This document shows, piece after piece, positions 32,960 to 42,281 of a stretch of 49,373 bases of DNA (its first letter is position 1; every line of letters begins with the position of its first letter). This DNA comes from an uncultured Prevotella sp. (GTDB lineage Bacteria; Bacteroidota; Bacteroidia; Bacteroidales; Bacteroidaceae). The DNA lies in NCBI GenBank assembly GCA_900543975.1, contig UQTI01000014.1:1-49373 (forward strand), given 5' to 3'. A program made the translations under genes and the position numbers. The notes under the pieces are model-generated. The model ran no database searches. It saw nothing but the letters and a program-made list of their open reading frames with translations, and had not been told where the DNA came from.

Positions 32960-33051
32960 AAGTCAGGCATGAAGCTTCATGCAAGAAACGATTATACACA
33001 AAACAAACAATGGCTGACAAGCATAAACAGGCAATCGCATAACAACAACAA

Positions 33052-33090
33052 AAGAGGCTGTGCCGAGAAATCGAGCACAGCCTCTTTTTT
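33052..33090 (+). terminator. Rho-independent terminator of the mmdA operon
   Basis: aagaggctgtgc (33052-33063) pairs perfectly with gcacagcctctt (33075-33086), followed by a T-run. Confidence 0.92.
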
Positions 33091-33184
33091 GTTTTTTGAA
33101 ATTACTTTTCTTGATTGCCTTGTTTGTTAAGAATTTAACTTAATAGAGCAGTCAGAAATCATCATTAAACAATTTGATGTTTTT

Positions 33185-34144
33185 TTATTTTACCGTAATG
33201 TGGAAACATCCTTGCTTAACCTCATATTTCACCAAACACTTGTTTTGTTTTCTTGCATCGTTGAGCACCTCGCTGAGGACCCATTTAAGCGTGTCGTTAC
33301 GCACCTGTCGGCGACGAGGTCCGTCTGGATCTTCCACCGTCTTGTAACGATTGTAGCACACATCGAAGGTTGTGCCATAAAGATGGCAACTGTTTTGTGT
33401 GGCATTGCCGTTCTTGCTGCGCAGTTTTTCGACATCGGCTTTTGTACGCAACACGCTGGTAACAATAATCTTATGCAAGGGAATACCCTTTACCTGTAAA
33501 CTGTCAAAGAAGCTACGGCCAATATCTTGCAGTAGCACCGATGCACGCGGCACAAGATACGGAATGCTGTTGTTAAGACGGTCCACATAGAAATAAGGGT
33601 TGCTTCCCACATATACCAGCTCTTTCTTTCGGTGCTCAGCATCTTCGCGGTTGTGCACAGGCTTCACACCATGTTTCTTCGCTGCCTCAAGCTGTACGTC
33701 GTTTTGGTCGGGAAAAGTGTTTCCGAAATGAGGCACACTATAAATGCGATGCTTTGCCACAGAACCGTCAGGATTGAAGAAACGTGTTGTCGACAGTTTG
33801 CCTGTCCAGCGCTGCGGCTTCTCCAAATTAATGTCTTCACGTTTTGTCTCATCAGTCACATTTGGCGTTTCGTCAGTTGTCAACTTTCCGTCAGAAGCCT
33901 CTTTGCCATTGCCGTCAGGAGCCTCATTGGCTTTGCCGTTTGAGCCATTCTTTTCAGCATCTTCACTCGTTTCCTTTTCCTCCACTTCAGCAACTATAGT
34001 AGAGCTGTCTGTAGAATCGTTCTTAATGACGCCAATGTTGTTGGCTTTCGTGTCGTCAGCAACAGACGGAAAGACGGCACGCACAACGGCAAGTGCAATA
34101 ACGCACAATCCAAACGCTTGAATGTATCTTTTCTTACTTATCAT
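33185..34144 (-). CDS. DUF5715 family protein, M15-like putative peptidase
   Basis: A 319-aa protein with an N-terminal membrane anchor or signal (YIQAFGLCVIALAVVRAVF). A Glu/Asn/Lys/Asp-rich linker (about residues 30-105) follows, then a globular domain. The C-terminal part carries a zinc-site pattern of M15 D-Ala-D-Ala carboxypeptidases: H254-x6-D261 (in NSCHLYGTTFDV) and H315 (in GCFHITV). Known M15 motifs are SxHxxGxAxD and a later His, so catalysis is plausible, acting on peptidoglycan in the periplasm. The uvrD/pcrA gene lies 29 bp upstream on the same strand. mtgA further upstream fits a cell-wall theme. Confidence 0.78.
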   Translation of the reverse strand: MISKKRYIQAFGLCVIALAVVRAVFPSVADDTKANNIGVIKNDSTDSSTIVAEVEEKETSEDAEKNGSNGKANEAPDGNGKEASDGKLTTDETPNVTDETKREDINLEKPQRWTGKLSTTRFFNPDGSVAKHRIYSVPHFGNTFPDQNDVQLEAAKKHGVKPVHNREDAEHRKKELVYVGSNPYFYVDRLNNSIPYLVPRASVLLQDIGRSFFDSLQVKGIPLHKIIVTSVLRTKADVEKLRSKNGNATQNSCHLYGTTFDVCYNRYKTVEDPDGPRRRQVRNDTLKWVLSEVLNDARKQNKCLVKYEVKQGCFHITVK

Positions 34145-34173
34145 CTGTAAAAAATCTTTATCTTGTAGATAGT

Positions 34174-36567
34174 TTATTTTATTACCTCAAACCGTGCAAA
34201 CTTAACGAGCAGCTGTTTCTGTCCAACCTCCTCAAACCTTACGGTAGCCTTGGTGTTTTCGCCCTCCCCTTCTATTCGCAAAATCTCGCCCTTACCAAAC
34301 CTCTGATGTACAATCTTTGCGCCAACAGCGAGGTTGCCATTAGTCGGTCTCGATTGTGAAGGTCTTGAAGTCGTCGACATTCGGTTCAAAGACGACCCTA
34401 ACCTTGCTACGCTCTGTCTTGGCACAGACATAGCCGAACGAGGTATCGACGGAATGTGGTGGCGTTGCTTTGAGGTCGGTTCTTGACGCAAACGGCTTGC
34501 TGTTGAATCATTAAACGAGTTGCGAGATCCAAAGGACGAACCGCGTGACGAGCCAAAGGAAGATATCTTCTCGCCAACAGAATCTTCATCGTCATTAGCC
34601 GTGTGCATGAAGCAAGGGTCAATGTCCTTTATGAACCTACTAGGAATGTCATACTCGGTTTTTCCGTAACGATAGCGCGTCTTTGCACATGTAAGATAAC
34701 AATGTTTCTCTGCTCGCGTTATTGCCACATACAACAATCGACGTTCCTCTTCAAGCTGCCTGGGATTGCCTGCCGACCGCTGTCCGGGAAAGATATTCTC
34801 TTCCATACCAACCACAAAGACAGTAGGAAACTCAAGTCCCTTTGCAGCATGAATGGTCATGAGCGACACTTTGCTTTCTGCCTCATCATCGCTCTCCTTA
34901 TCTGTAAGCAACGACACCTCTTGCAAAAAGTTGCCCAAGTAGATTTCGTCATCATTGTTTTCCTCACGTTTAATGTCGACAAACTCTTGCAGTTCGTTCA
35001 AGAGTTCATCCACATTCTCCTGTCGAGCCAACCCTTCAGGCGTTTTATCTCCAAAAATTTCAGCATGAAGCCCCGACTGTCGAATGATAAATTCAGCCAT
35101 GGAGGCTGCATCAGTAGTGTTTGCCTTTTCAATAAATGCCGAAATAAGCTCCGCAAACTTGTCCAGTTTGGCCTGTGTACCTTTGTTTACCGCAAGCTGA
35201 TAGCTACTTGGATCTGTTAGTACCTGCCAGAAGCTCACGGCCCGTTCGTTTGCCTTATCCGAAATTTTGGAGATGGTCGACGCGCCTATGCCACGTTTTG
35301 GCGTAACGATAACACGCTTCATAGCTTCCTCGTCATTGGGGTTAATGACAACACGGAAATATGACAATATGTCTTTAATCTCCTTTCGCTGATAAAAACT
35401 CAGTCCGCCATAAATTTTATAAGGAATGGAGAGTCGGCGAAACTCGTCCTCAAAGCATCGGCTTTGCGAGTTTGTGCGATAGAGAATGGCAAAATCGTTG
35501 AAGTCGAGATCTTCAAGTCGCATTCTCCTTCTTATCTCACGCGCCACATACGAAGCCTCCAGACGGTCAGAGAAACATGTTACATATTCAATTGCCTCAC
35601 CCTCTGCGTTCCTACTGAACACATCCTTACGGATCTGCCTCTCGTTGTGCATGATAAGACTGTTAGCCGCTTCCACGATGCGTTGCGTGCTACGATAGTT
35701 TTGCTCTAGCTTTATGGTTACGACATTATCATATAGCTTGTTAAAGTCGAGGATATTATCAATGTTTGCACCACGGAACCCATAGATGCTCTGTGCATCG
35801 TCGCCCACGACACAAATATTCTGATTTTCTTTAGTAAGCTGATACACAATACATTGCTGTGCATAGTTGGTATCCTGATACTCATCCACCAACATATATT
35901 TAAATCTCTGCGCATAATGTTCGCGCACCTCAGGATTGTTTTTAAACAGCAGATAAGTGTTTAGTAACAAGTCGTCAAAATCCATGGCATTAGAAGCATG
36001 GCATCGTTGTTCATACATGGTGTAAATGTTATGAATCTCCGGCATGTCGTTTTGTTCGTCAGCCCTCATCGCTACAGAGTTGTTAGCATACATCTCCGCC
36101 GTGACGAGCCTATTCTTTGCCATACTTATATGGTAGCGCACATTAGCCGCTTTATATTTATTGTCGTCCAGCCCCATCTCCTTGATAATAGAGTTGATGA
36201 GGGAACGAGCGTCAGCTTCATCATAAATGGTATAGTTTGACGTGAAGCCGATGTGTGCAGCCTCACGTCTCAATATACGCGAGAAGACCGAATGGAACGT
36301 GCCCATGTTCAGTCCCATGGCCAACTCCGTACCCACCAACTTAGCCACACGCTCCTTCATCTCCTTTGCAGCTTTGTTGGTAAAGGTCAGGGCAAGTATG
36401 TTCCAAGGGTTCAGCCCCATGTCGGGATGTTGCAAGAGATAAGCTATCTTGTAAGTAAGCACGCGCGTTTTACCTGAGCCCGCACCTGCAATCACCAGTT
36501 CGGGTCCATCACAATACCGCACGGCTTCACGTTGCCTTTCGTTGAGTTGGTCAAGAATGTTTGTCAT
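34174..36567 (-). CDS. UvrD/PcrA-type DNA helicase
   Basis: A 797-aa superfamily 1A helicase. Motif I is VIAGAGSGKTRVLTYKIAYL. LVDEYQDTNYAQ is motif II; VGDDAQSIYGFRGA motif III; LEQNYRSTQRIV motif IV; LMTIHAAKGLEFPTVFVVG motif V; and LLYVAITRAEKHCYL motif VI. The C-terminal ~120 residues are Ser/Arg-rich and end in a short conserved HQRFGKGEIL-type segment as in PcrA, where it contacts RNA polymerase. It unwinds DNA in excision and replication-fork repair. Length is usual for PcrA. I do not assign pcrA or uvrD because the two cannot be told apart here. Confidence 0.95.
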   Translation of the reverse strand: MTNILDQLNERQREAVRYCDGPELVIAGAGSGKTRVLTYKIAYLLQHPDMGLNPWNILALTFTNKAAKEMKERVAKLVGTELAMGLNMGTFHSVFSRILRREAAHIGFTSNYTIYDEADARSLINSIIKEMGLDDNKYKAANVRYHISMAKNRLVTAEMYANNSVAMRADEQNDMPEIHNIYTMYEQRCHASNAMDFDDLLLNTYLLFKNNPEVREHYAQRFKYMLVDEYQDTNYAQQCIVYQLTKENQNICVVGDDAQSIYGFRGANIDNILDFNKLYDNVVTIKLEQNYRSTQRIVEAANSLIMHNERQIRKDVFSRNAEGEAIEYVTCFSDRLEASYVAREIRRRMRLEDLDFNDFAILYRTNSQSRCFEDEFRRLSIPYKIYGGLSFYQRKEIKDILSYFRVVINPNDEEAMKRVIVTPKRGIGASTISKISDKANERAVSFWQVLTDPSSYQLAVNKGTQAKLDKFAELISAFIEKANTTDAASMAEFIIRQSGLHAEIFGDKTPEGLARQENVDELLNELQEFVDIKREENNDDEIYLGNFLQEVSLLTDKESDDEAESKVSLMTIHAAKGLEFPTVFVVGMEENIFPGQRSAGNPRQLEEERRLLYVAITRAEKHCYLTCAKTRYRYGKTEYDIPSRFIKDIDPCFMHTANDDEDSVGEKISSFGSSRGSSFGSRNSFNDSTASRLRQEPTSKQRHHIPSIPRSAMSVPRQSVARLGSSLNRMSTTSRPSQSRPTNGNLAVGAKIVHQRFGKGEILRIEGEGENTKATVRFEEVGQKQLLVKFARFEVIK

Positions 36568-36693
36568 AAAACAGATTTGTTTGAGTCAAAAGAATATGAA
36601 CCTTATGAAACATATTTTTAAAAGGGAAACCTCTGAAAGGAATCTTCTACGACATGAAGCCTCAAAAGGCAAGCTTTCCTCAAGAGCCACTTT

Positions 36694-37434
36694 TTATTTT
36701 CTCTTACGATGATATACCCCTCCCGCAGCCGAATCGGGATTTATGTCTTCACCCTCCTTAGGGAATGTAGGTATGAACCTCATCTCATGCTCTATCGCCG
36801 ATCTTCGTTTGCGCAGATAAGGCGTGGGATGAGCGCTGTCCATCTTTCTTGGGTTTGGCAATGTTGCAGCCACAAGAGCACACTCAGCCCGTGACAGCTC
36901 GTTTGCTGTTTTCGAGAAATGATATTCGGCTACGGCGTCAGCACCGTAAATGCCGTTTCCCATCTCTATAGAGTTGAGATAAACCTCCATGATGCGCTGC
37001 TTACTCCACATCAGTTCTATGAGAGCAGTAAAATAGACCTCAAAGCCTTTTCGTGTCCAGCTACGTCCTGGCCACAGAAACACGTTCTTGGCCGTTTGCT
37101 GTGAGATGGTGCTTGCTCCGAGCTTACGTTTGCCACCCCTGCGGTTGCGCTTTGCTGCCTTCTGGATGGCGTCAAAATCGAAGCCGTGGTGAAGCAGAAA
37201 CCGTTGATCCTCACTTGCCATGACCGCCACAGGCAGGTGTGGCGAAATGTTGTCAAGGCTCACCCAATGATGATGCCAAATTATGCTTTCTCCCGAGGCT
37301 GCTTGCTGAAAGCTACGGATGACCATGAGAGGCGTTACATATACGGGTATAAAACGGTAAGCCACCACAGCCAAGATGGTAGAAGAGAAGAATACGGCCA
37401 ACGCCCATTTCACTATTGCCAGAACAATTTTCAT
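36694..37434 (-). CDS. mtgA: Monofunctional peptidoglycan glycosyltransferase (GT51)
   Basis: A 246-aa membrane-anchored transglycosylase that polymerises lipid II. One N-terminal helix (about residues 5-27) is followed by the GT51 motifs: MASEDQRFLLHHGFD with probable catalytic Glu75, RKLGASTISQQTAKNVFL, RIMEVYLNSIEMGNGIYG with a probable second Glu at 157, and LVAATLPNPRKMDS. There is no transpeptidase domain, as expected for MtgA. It lies alone on the minus strand behind the OmpA-family lipoprotein gene, separated from it by a hairpin with a T-run. Confidence 0.95.
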   Translation of the reverse strand: MKIVLAIVKWALAVFFSSTILAVVAYRFIPVYVTPLMVIRSFQQAASGESIIWHHHWVSLDNISPHLPVAVMASEDQRFLLHHGFDFDAIQKAAKRNRRGGKRKLGASTISQQTAKNVFLWPGRSWTRKGFEVYFTALIELMWSKQRIMEVYLNSIEMGNGIYGADAVAEYHFSKTANELSRAECALVAATLPNPRKMDSAHPTPYLRKRRSAIEHEMRFIPTFPKEGEDINPDSAAGGVYHRKRK

Positions 37435-37465
37435 GTTTTTGTTGCTTATTGCGTTATATTATAAA

Positions 37466-37525
37466 ACGCAGAAAAGAGACTGGGCGCACGCGCCCACATG
37501 TGAAGCGCGCAATGCCACAGTCTCT
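37466..37525 (-). terminator. Terminator downstream of the OmpA-family gene
   Basis: On the minus strand agagactg (37518-37525 complement) pairs with cagtctct (37475-37482 complement), followed by ttttc. An inner hairpin (gggcgc/gcgccc, near 37482-37496) adds stability. It lies between the OmpA stop and the mtgA start. Confidence 0.65.
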
Positions 37526-37565
37526 ATAATGTCAAAGTGTGTTATGAATGTTGCAAAGAAAAAAA

Positions 37566-38243
37566 TCAGTTCAGCGTACCGTTGTTGGCGGCGTTCACCA
37601 TTGCCTGACTTGCATACAGATAAACCTCCACACGGCGGTTCTGCTGACGGCCTGCAGCTGTAGAGTTGTCAGCAACAGGATCTGAGCTGCCCTTGCCTGT
37701 GACGTTCTGCAACTGAGCTGCCGACACGCCACATGTCTTGAGATAGTTGGCCACGCTCTGTGCGCGGTTGTTGCTCAACGGAACGTTAATTCCGTCATTG
37801 CCTGTTGAGTCGGTGTGACCGTAGATGTCAACATGACAGTCGGTGTTGTTCTTCAACACGTTAGAAAACTTAGCGAGGTCTGTCTTTGAAGCGCTGTTCA
37901 GCTCAGCCTTGTTTGTTGCGAACAGAATGCCAGAGTCGAATGTCACCTTCACGGCTTTCAAGCCGTTGTTGTCAGTAACCTCTTCCACCTTAGCGTTCTC
38001 CACCTGCTTCTTAGCCTGCTCAGCCACCTTGTCCATGTGACGACCTATGATGGCACCCGTTCCAGCACCGACGGCTCCGCCGATAGCTGCGCCTACAGCC
38101 GTGTTTCCCGCAATTTTACCAATGATAGCACCTAACACAGCGCCACCGCCAGTTCCGATAAGGGCTCCAGTGCCCTGCTTTGTTTGGCAACTGAAAATGG
38201 TCAGAAGACACATTGCCAGAGTCATTACTTTGAATTTCTTCAT
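37566..38243 (-). CDS. OmpA family lipoprotein with glycine-zipper domain
   Basis: A 225-aa lipoprotein. The signal MKKFKVMTLAMCLLTIFSCQ ends at a lipobox Cys. A Gly/Ala-rich glycine zipper follows (TGALIGTGGGAVLGAIIGKI, GAAIGGAVGAGTGAIIGRHM), then a short coiled stretch and a C-terminal OmpA-like domain with the peptidoglycan-binding signature (HVDIYGHTDSTGNDGIN, LSNNRAQSVANYLKTCGV, RQQNRRVEVYL). It anchors the outer membrane to the cell wall. No TM barrel is present. Confidence 0.93.
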   Translation of the reverse strand: MKKFKVMTLAMCLLTIFSCQTKQGTGALIGTGGGAVLGAIIGKIAGNTAVGAAIGGAVGAGTGAIIGRHMDKVAEQAKKQVENAKVEEVTDNNGLKAVKVTFDSGILFATNKAELNSASKTDLAKFSNVLKNNTDCHVDIYGHTDSTGNDGINVPLSNNRAQSVANYLKTCGVSAAQLQNVTGKGSSDPVADNSTAAGRQQNRRVEVYLYASQAMVNAANNGTLN

Positions 38244-38275
38244 AGTTTTTTAAATATATTATTATTACTATACAG

Positions 38276-38293
38276 GAGCGTGTCAACACGCTC
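38276..38293 (-). promoter_or_regulatory. Perfect hairpin in the ompA-family 5' UTR
   Basis: gagcgtgt-ca-acacgctc is an 18-bp perfect palindrome 33 bp upstream of the start codon, inside the predicted transcript from the -7 element at 38355. It may stabilise this probably abundant mRNA or bind a regulator. Confidence 0.55.
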
Positions 38294-38354
38294 TTTCACG
38301 GGGTTTACAAACTATTAGAGTGTTTTCGCACACGAAAGTTTAAAATTTGCATTG

Positions 38355-38362
38355 CAAAGATA
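38355..38362 (-). promoter_or_regulatory. Promoter -7 element for the OmpA-family gene
   Basis: CAAAGATA on the + strand is TATCTTTG on the minus strand, matching TAnnTTTG; it implies a leader of about 105 bases. Confidence 0.6.
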
Positions 38363-38404
38363 ATTGTTTTTTTATTATAATGGCACCATTACAACATTTT
38401 TTTG

Positions 38405-38412
38405 TAATTTTG
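38405..38412 (+). promoter_or_regulatory. Promoter -7 element for proS
   Basis: TAATTTTG matches TAnnTTTG, 98 bp upstream of proS and divergent from the OmpA-family promoter 43 bp away. No clear -33 TTTG. Confidence 0.55.
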
Positions 38413-38509
38413 CAAATAATTTTATCTATACTGCGCGTTCATTGCGTAAAGAAAAGAAGCTACAAACAACAAAAGTATAGAGAACAAAAATAAAAACAAA
38501 ATAAAGACA

Positions 38510-39991
38510 ATGGCAAAAGAATTAAAAGATTTGACCAAGCGTGCCGACAACTACAGTCAGTGGTACAACGACTTGGTTGTGAAAGCCGACCTCGCAGAGC
38601 AGTCTGCCGTGCGCGGATGTATGGTTATCAAGCCCTATGGCTACGCCATCTGGGAGAAGATGCAGCACCAACTCGACACCATGTTTAAAGAGACAGGTGT
38701 ACAGAACGCTTATTTCCCCTTGCTCATCCCTAAATCGTTCCTGAGCCGTGAGGCAGAGCATGTTGAAGGCTTTGCCAAGGAATGTGCCGTGGTGACCCAC
38801 TATCGTCTGCGCTCAAAGGCCGACAAAAGCGGTGTTGAGGTAGACCCCAACGCAAAGCTCGACGAGGAGCTGATCATTCGCCCCACCTCAGAAACAATCA
38901 TCTGGAACACATATAAAAATTGGATTCACTCATGGCGCGACCTGCCCTTGATGTGCAACCAGTGGTGTAACGTAATGCGTTGGGAGATGCGCACACGCCC
39001 GTTCCTCCGCACGTCAGAGTTTCTTTGGCAGGAGGGTCACACAGCCCACGCCACAAAGGAGGAGGCAGAGAAGGAAGCACAGAAGATGCTGCACGTCTAT
39101 GCCGAATTTGCAGAGAAATGGATGGCTGTGCCTGTAGTACAGGGTGTGAAGAGCGCCACCGAGCGTTTTGCAGGAGCCCTCGACACCTACACCATCGAGG
39201 CCATGATGCAGGACGGCAAGGCCCTTCAGAGCGGCACCAGCCACTTCCTTGGCCAGAACTTCGCCAAGGCTTTTGGCGTTACATATCTTAATAAGGAGAA
39301 CAAGCCCGAGTATGTATGGGCCACATCATGGGGTGTGTCTACACGTCTCATCGGTGCTCTCATCATGACCCACTCTGACGACAACGGCCTTGTGATTCCT
39401 CCGAAGCTCGCCCCCATACAGGTGGTCATCATCCCCATCTCAAAGAACGACGAACAGCTTGCAGCCATCACGGCCAAGATGCAACCCATCATCGACCAGC
39501 TGCGCAAGGCAGGAATCAGCGTCAAGTATGACGATGCCGACAACAAGCGTCCAGGCTTCAAGTTTGCCGACTATGAGCTCAAGGGTGTGCCCGTGCGTCT
39601 TGCCATCGGTGGCCGCGACCTGGAGAACGGCACCATCGAGGTTATGCGCCGCGACACCCTGGAAAAGGAAACACTTCCTCTTGATGGCATTGCAGAGGCT
39701 GTGGAGAAGATGCTTGACGACATACAGAACAACATCTTCGAGAAGGCTCGCAAGTATCGCGATGCCCACATCTTCGAGTGCGACAACTATGAAGAGTTCA
39801 AGGAGCGCATAAAGGACGGCGGCTTCTTCCTCTGCCATTGGGACGGCACAGCCGAGACCGAAGCTAAGATCAAAGAGGAGACACAGGCAACCATTCGCTG
39901 CGTGCCCTTCATGTTTGAGCAAACTCCTGGCATCGACATGGTATCGGGCAAGCCAGCCACACAGCGCGTTATCATTGCCCGCAGCTACTAA
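38510..39991 (+). CDS. proS: Prolyl-tRNA synthetase, short archaeal/eukaryote-type
   Basis: A 493-aa class II synthetase charging tRNA-Pro. Motif 1 includes VRGCMVIKPYGYAIWEKMQ; motif 2 is LIIRPTSETIIWNTYKNWI followed by LMCNQWCNVMRWEMRTRPFL-R; motif 3 is WATSWGVSTRLIGALIM. The anticodon-binding domain (APIQVVIIPISKNDEQLAAI) and a C-terminal zinc-like domain (GGFFLCHWDGTAETEAKIKE) follow. The editing insertion of the bacterial long type is absent, which is typical for Bacteroidota. Confidence 0.96.
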   Translation: MAKELKDLTKRADNYSQWYNDLVVKADLAEQSAVRGCMVIKPYGYAIWEKMQHQLDTMFKETGVQNAYFPLLIPKSFLSREAEHVEGFAKECAVVTHYRLRSKADKSGVEVDPNAKLDEELIIRPTSETIIWNTYKNWIHSWRDLPLMCNQWCNVMRWEMRTRPFLRTSEFLWQEGHTAHATKEEAEKEAQKMLHVYAEFAEKWMAVPVVQGVKSATERFAGALDTYTIEAMMQDGKALQSGTSHFLGQNFAKAFGVTYLNKENKPEYVWATSWGVSTRLIGALIMTHSDDNGLVIPPKLAPIQVVIIPISKNDEQLAAITAKMQPIIDQLRKAGISVKYDDADNKRPGFKFADYELKGVPVRLAIGGRDLENGTIEVMRRDTLEKETLPLDGIAEAVEKMLDDIQNNIFEKARKYRDAHIFECDNYEEFKERIKDGGFFLCHWDGTAETEAKIKEETQATIRCVPFMFEQTPGIDMVSGKPATQRVIIARSY

Positions 39992-40111
39992 GAACCACCT
40001 AACGCATATATATAAGAGGACGTGTGCTGTGGCACGCCACAGCACACCCACTCTATCAAAAACAAGAATACTAATAACTTACATTATTTATCAACACTTT
40101 ATTCTTAATCA

Positions 40112-41812
40112 ATGGATTGGATCATTAATTTGTTTACGAACACCGAATCCATTGCTCACATTTCCATCCTCTATGCCGTGGTCATAGCCGTCGGCATTCT
40201 GTTAGGAAAGATAAAGATTGGCGGTATCTCCCTTGGAGTGACCTTCGTTCTTTTCGCGGGAATTGTAGCTGGACACATCGGTTTCACAGCTCCGGTCAAC
40301 ATTCTGAGCTTCATTCAGGACTTCGGACTTATCCTGTTCGTGTTCTGCATAGGTTTGCAGGTGGGCCCGGGTTTCTTCGAGAGTTTCAAGAAAGGTGGCG
40401 TAACGCTCAACCTGCTCTCTACAACAACCGTTGTGCTTAACATCGCCGTGATGTTTGCATGCTATTACATCTTCTTCGACACCAACGACAAGACAAACCT
40501 TCCCATGATGGTTGGCACTCTCTATGGTGCCGTAACCAACACCCCGGGCCTTGGTGCTGCCAACGAAGCCCTCGAGTCGGTATGGAACACCGCCACCAAC
40601 GGCACCATGCCTCAGATCGCATCGGGCTACGCCTGTGCTTATCCGCTTGGTGTGCTCGGCATCATCGGTGCCACCATCGCCGTGCGCTTCATCACACGCA
40701 CCCGTCTTGCCGACGAGGAGGAAGAACTGAAGGAGGAAGAGGCTGAGAACCCGCACGCCAAGCCACACCAGATGCACCTTAAGGTAGACAACACCTACCT
40801 TGCCGGTCGCACCGTGGCACAGATCAACGAGTTCCTCAACCGCGATGCGGTGTTCTCACGTCTGTTCCATGATGGTAAATACACCATTCCCATCAGCAAG
40901 GACAAGTTTGAGATGGGCGACGAGGTGCTCGTGGTATGTGCCGAGGCCGACGCCGAAGCCATCCAGGCCTTCATCGGTCCTGAGGTCGACACACCATGGG
41001 AGGAGGACGACAGCAACCAGCCATTGGTGTCACGCCGCATCGTGGTCACCAACTCGTCAATGAACGGCAAGACGCTTGGCAAGATGCACTTCTCAAGCGT
41101 TTACGGCGTGACCGTTACACGCATCTCACGTCAGGGCATGGATGTGTTTGCATCGCGCAACTACCGTTTCCAGGTGGGTGACAAGATTCTTGTTGTTGGT
41201 CCTGAGGACAATGTTAACCGCATCTCTGAACTCATGGGCAACTCTGTTAAGCGCCTCGACACACCAAACATCGCAACTATCTTCATCGGCATCATCATCG
41301 GTATCTTGTTCGGAAGCATTCCTTTCGCCATCCCCGGCATGCCTGTGCCTCTGAAGCTCGGTATCGCTGGCGGTCCGCTGATCATCGCCATCCTCATCGG
41401 TCGCTTCGGCCACCGCATGAAGCTCAACACCTACACCACCACATCTGCCAACATGATGCTCCGCGAGATTGGACTTGTGCTCTTCCTCGCCAGCGTTGGT
41501 GTCAAGGCAGGCGCCCACTTCTGGGAGACCGTGGTCCAGGGCGACGGCTTGATGTATGTGTTCACAGGCTTCCTCATAACCATCATCCCCATCCTTATCG
41601 TCGGTGTGATTGCCCGTCTGAAGTTCAAGTTCAACTATTTCACCATCATGGGTATGATTGCCGGTACATATACCGATCCTCCAGCACTTGCTTACGCCAA
41701 CAGCGTCTGCTCGCGTGAGGCTCCCGCCATCGGCTATTCTACCGTTTATCCGTTGAGCATGTTCCTCCGCATCTTTACGGCACAGCTCATCGTGCTCTTC
41801 TGCTGCGGATAA
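40112..41812 (+). CDS. AspT/YidE/YbjL-type transporter with two RCK_C domains
   Basis: A 566-aa membrane protein. About five helices in the N-terminal half (HISILYAVVIAVGILLGKIK, FIQDFGLILFVFCIGLQVGP-G) are followed by two TrkA-C/RCK_C domains (about residues 205-380: VDNTYLAGRTVAQINEFLNR; RRIVVTNSSMNGKTLGKMHF). A second set of helices follows (IATIFIGIIIGILFGSIPFA, NYFTIMGMIAGTYTDPPALA). The GxxxxxP-type loop GAVTNTPGLGAANEAL and its twin GTYTDPPALAYANS are hallmarks of the AspT antiporter family. Substrate is unknown; aspartate/alanine exchange is one possibility. A terminator follows. Confidence 0.92.
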   Translation: MDWIINLFTNTESIAHISILYAVVIAVGILLGKIKIGGISLGVTFVLFAGIVAGHIGFTAPVNILSFIQDFGLILFVFCIGLQVGPGFFESFKKGGVTLNLLSTTTVVLNIAVMFACYYIFFDTNDKTNLPMMVGTLYGAVTNTPGLGAANEALESVWNTATNGTMPQIASGYACAYPLGVLGIIGATIAVRFITRTRLADEEEELKEEEAENPHAKPHQMHLKVDNTYLAGRTVAQINEFLNRDAVFSRLFHDGKYTIPISKDKFEMGDEVLVVCAEADAEAIQAFIGPEVDTPWEEDDSNQPLVSRRIVVTNSSMNGKTLGKMHFSSVYGVTVTRISRQGMDVFASRNYRFQVGDKILVVGPEDNVNRISELMGNSVKRLDTPNIATIFIGIIIGILFGSIPFAIPGMPVPLKLGIAGGPLIIAILIGRFGHRMKLNTYTTTSANMMLREIGLVLFLASVGVKAGAHFWETVVQGDGLMYVFTGFLITIIPILIVGVIARLKFKFNYFTIMGMIAGTYTDPPALAYANSVCSREAPAIGYSTVYPLSMFLRIFTAQLIVLFCCG

Positions 41813-41838
41813 CACTTAGTTAGCAAATAATTTAGAGA

Positions 41839-41878
41839 AGGAGGTAAATACCAATAACAGGCATTTACCTCCTATTTT
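41839..41878 (+). terminator. Rho-independent terminator after the transporter
   Basis: aggaggtaaat (41839-41849) pairs perfectly with atttacctcct (41863-41873), followed by atttttg. Confidence 0.9.
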
Positions 41879-42095
41879 TGTATTTACTGTCCTCTCACAC
41901 CCACGAATATGCGGTTCCGCATACTGGCATAAATCCATTTTTGCAAACAGAAACATCTATGTAAAGCATTTCAGTAACACTTTTCCTGTATAGTAAAGTT
42001 ATTCAGTAATGGAATAAATTTGTAGTATAGTAATTTAATGAAAGTAAGAGAAAAGTGTAAAGTAAAATCAGTCAAAATCAGTAAGACAGATATTC

Positions 42096-42184
42096 TTGTA
42101 AAACGACATATTTATGTTTTGCAAGTGACGTATTTAAGCCTTGAAAGTTACCTGTTTACGGTTCGTAAGTGACATGTTTATAAA
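42096..42184. repeat. 22-bp degenerate tandem repeat near the degP 3' end
   Basis: Four diverged copies lie at 42096-42118, 42119-42140, 42141-42162 and 42163-42184, sharing a tt(g/c)-taagtgacatgtttata-like pattern. With the terminators either side they make up most of the 469-bp gap between the transporter and degP. The rest of the gap (41880-42095) shows only a small hairpin (atgcggttccgcat, near 41909) and AT-rich sequence. Confidence 0.65.
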
Positions 42185-42190
42185 ATGCGT

Positions 42191-42224
42191 AAAAAAGCCA
42201 AGGCATGTAATACGCCTTGGCTTT
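42191..42224 (-). terminator. Rho-independent terminator of degP
   Basis: aaagccaaggc (42194-42204) pairs perfectly with gccttggcttt (42214-42224). The A-run before it on the + strand gives a T-run after the stem on the minus strand. Confidence 0.88.
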
Positions 42225-42281
42225 AATTTGTTTTATACTAAAATCTTGTTTCTAAACTGAGAGCTTTTTAAACTAAAAGCC

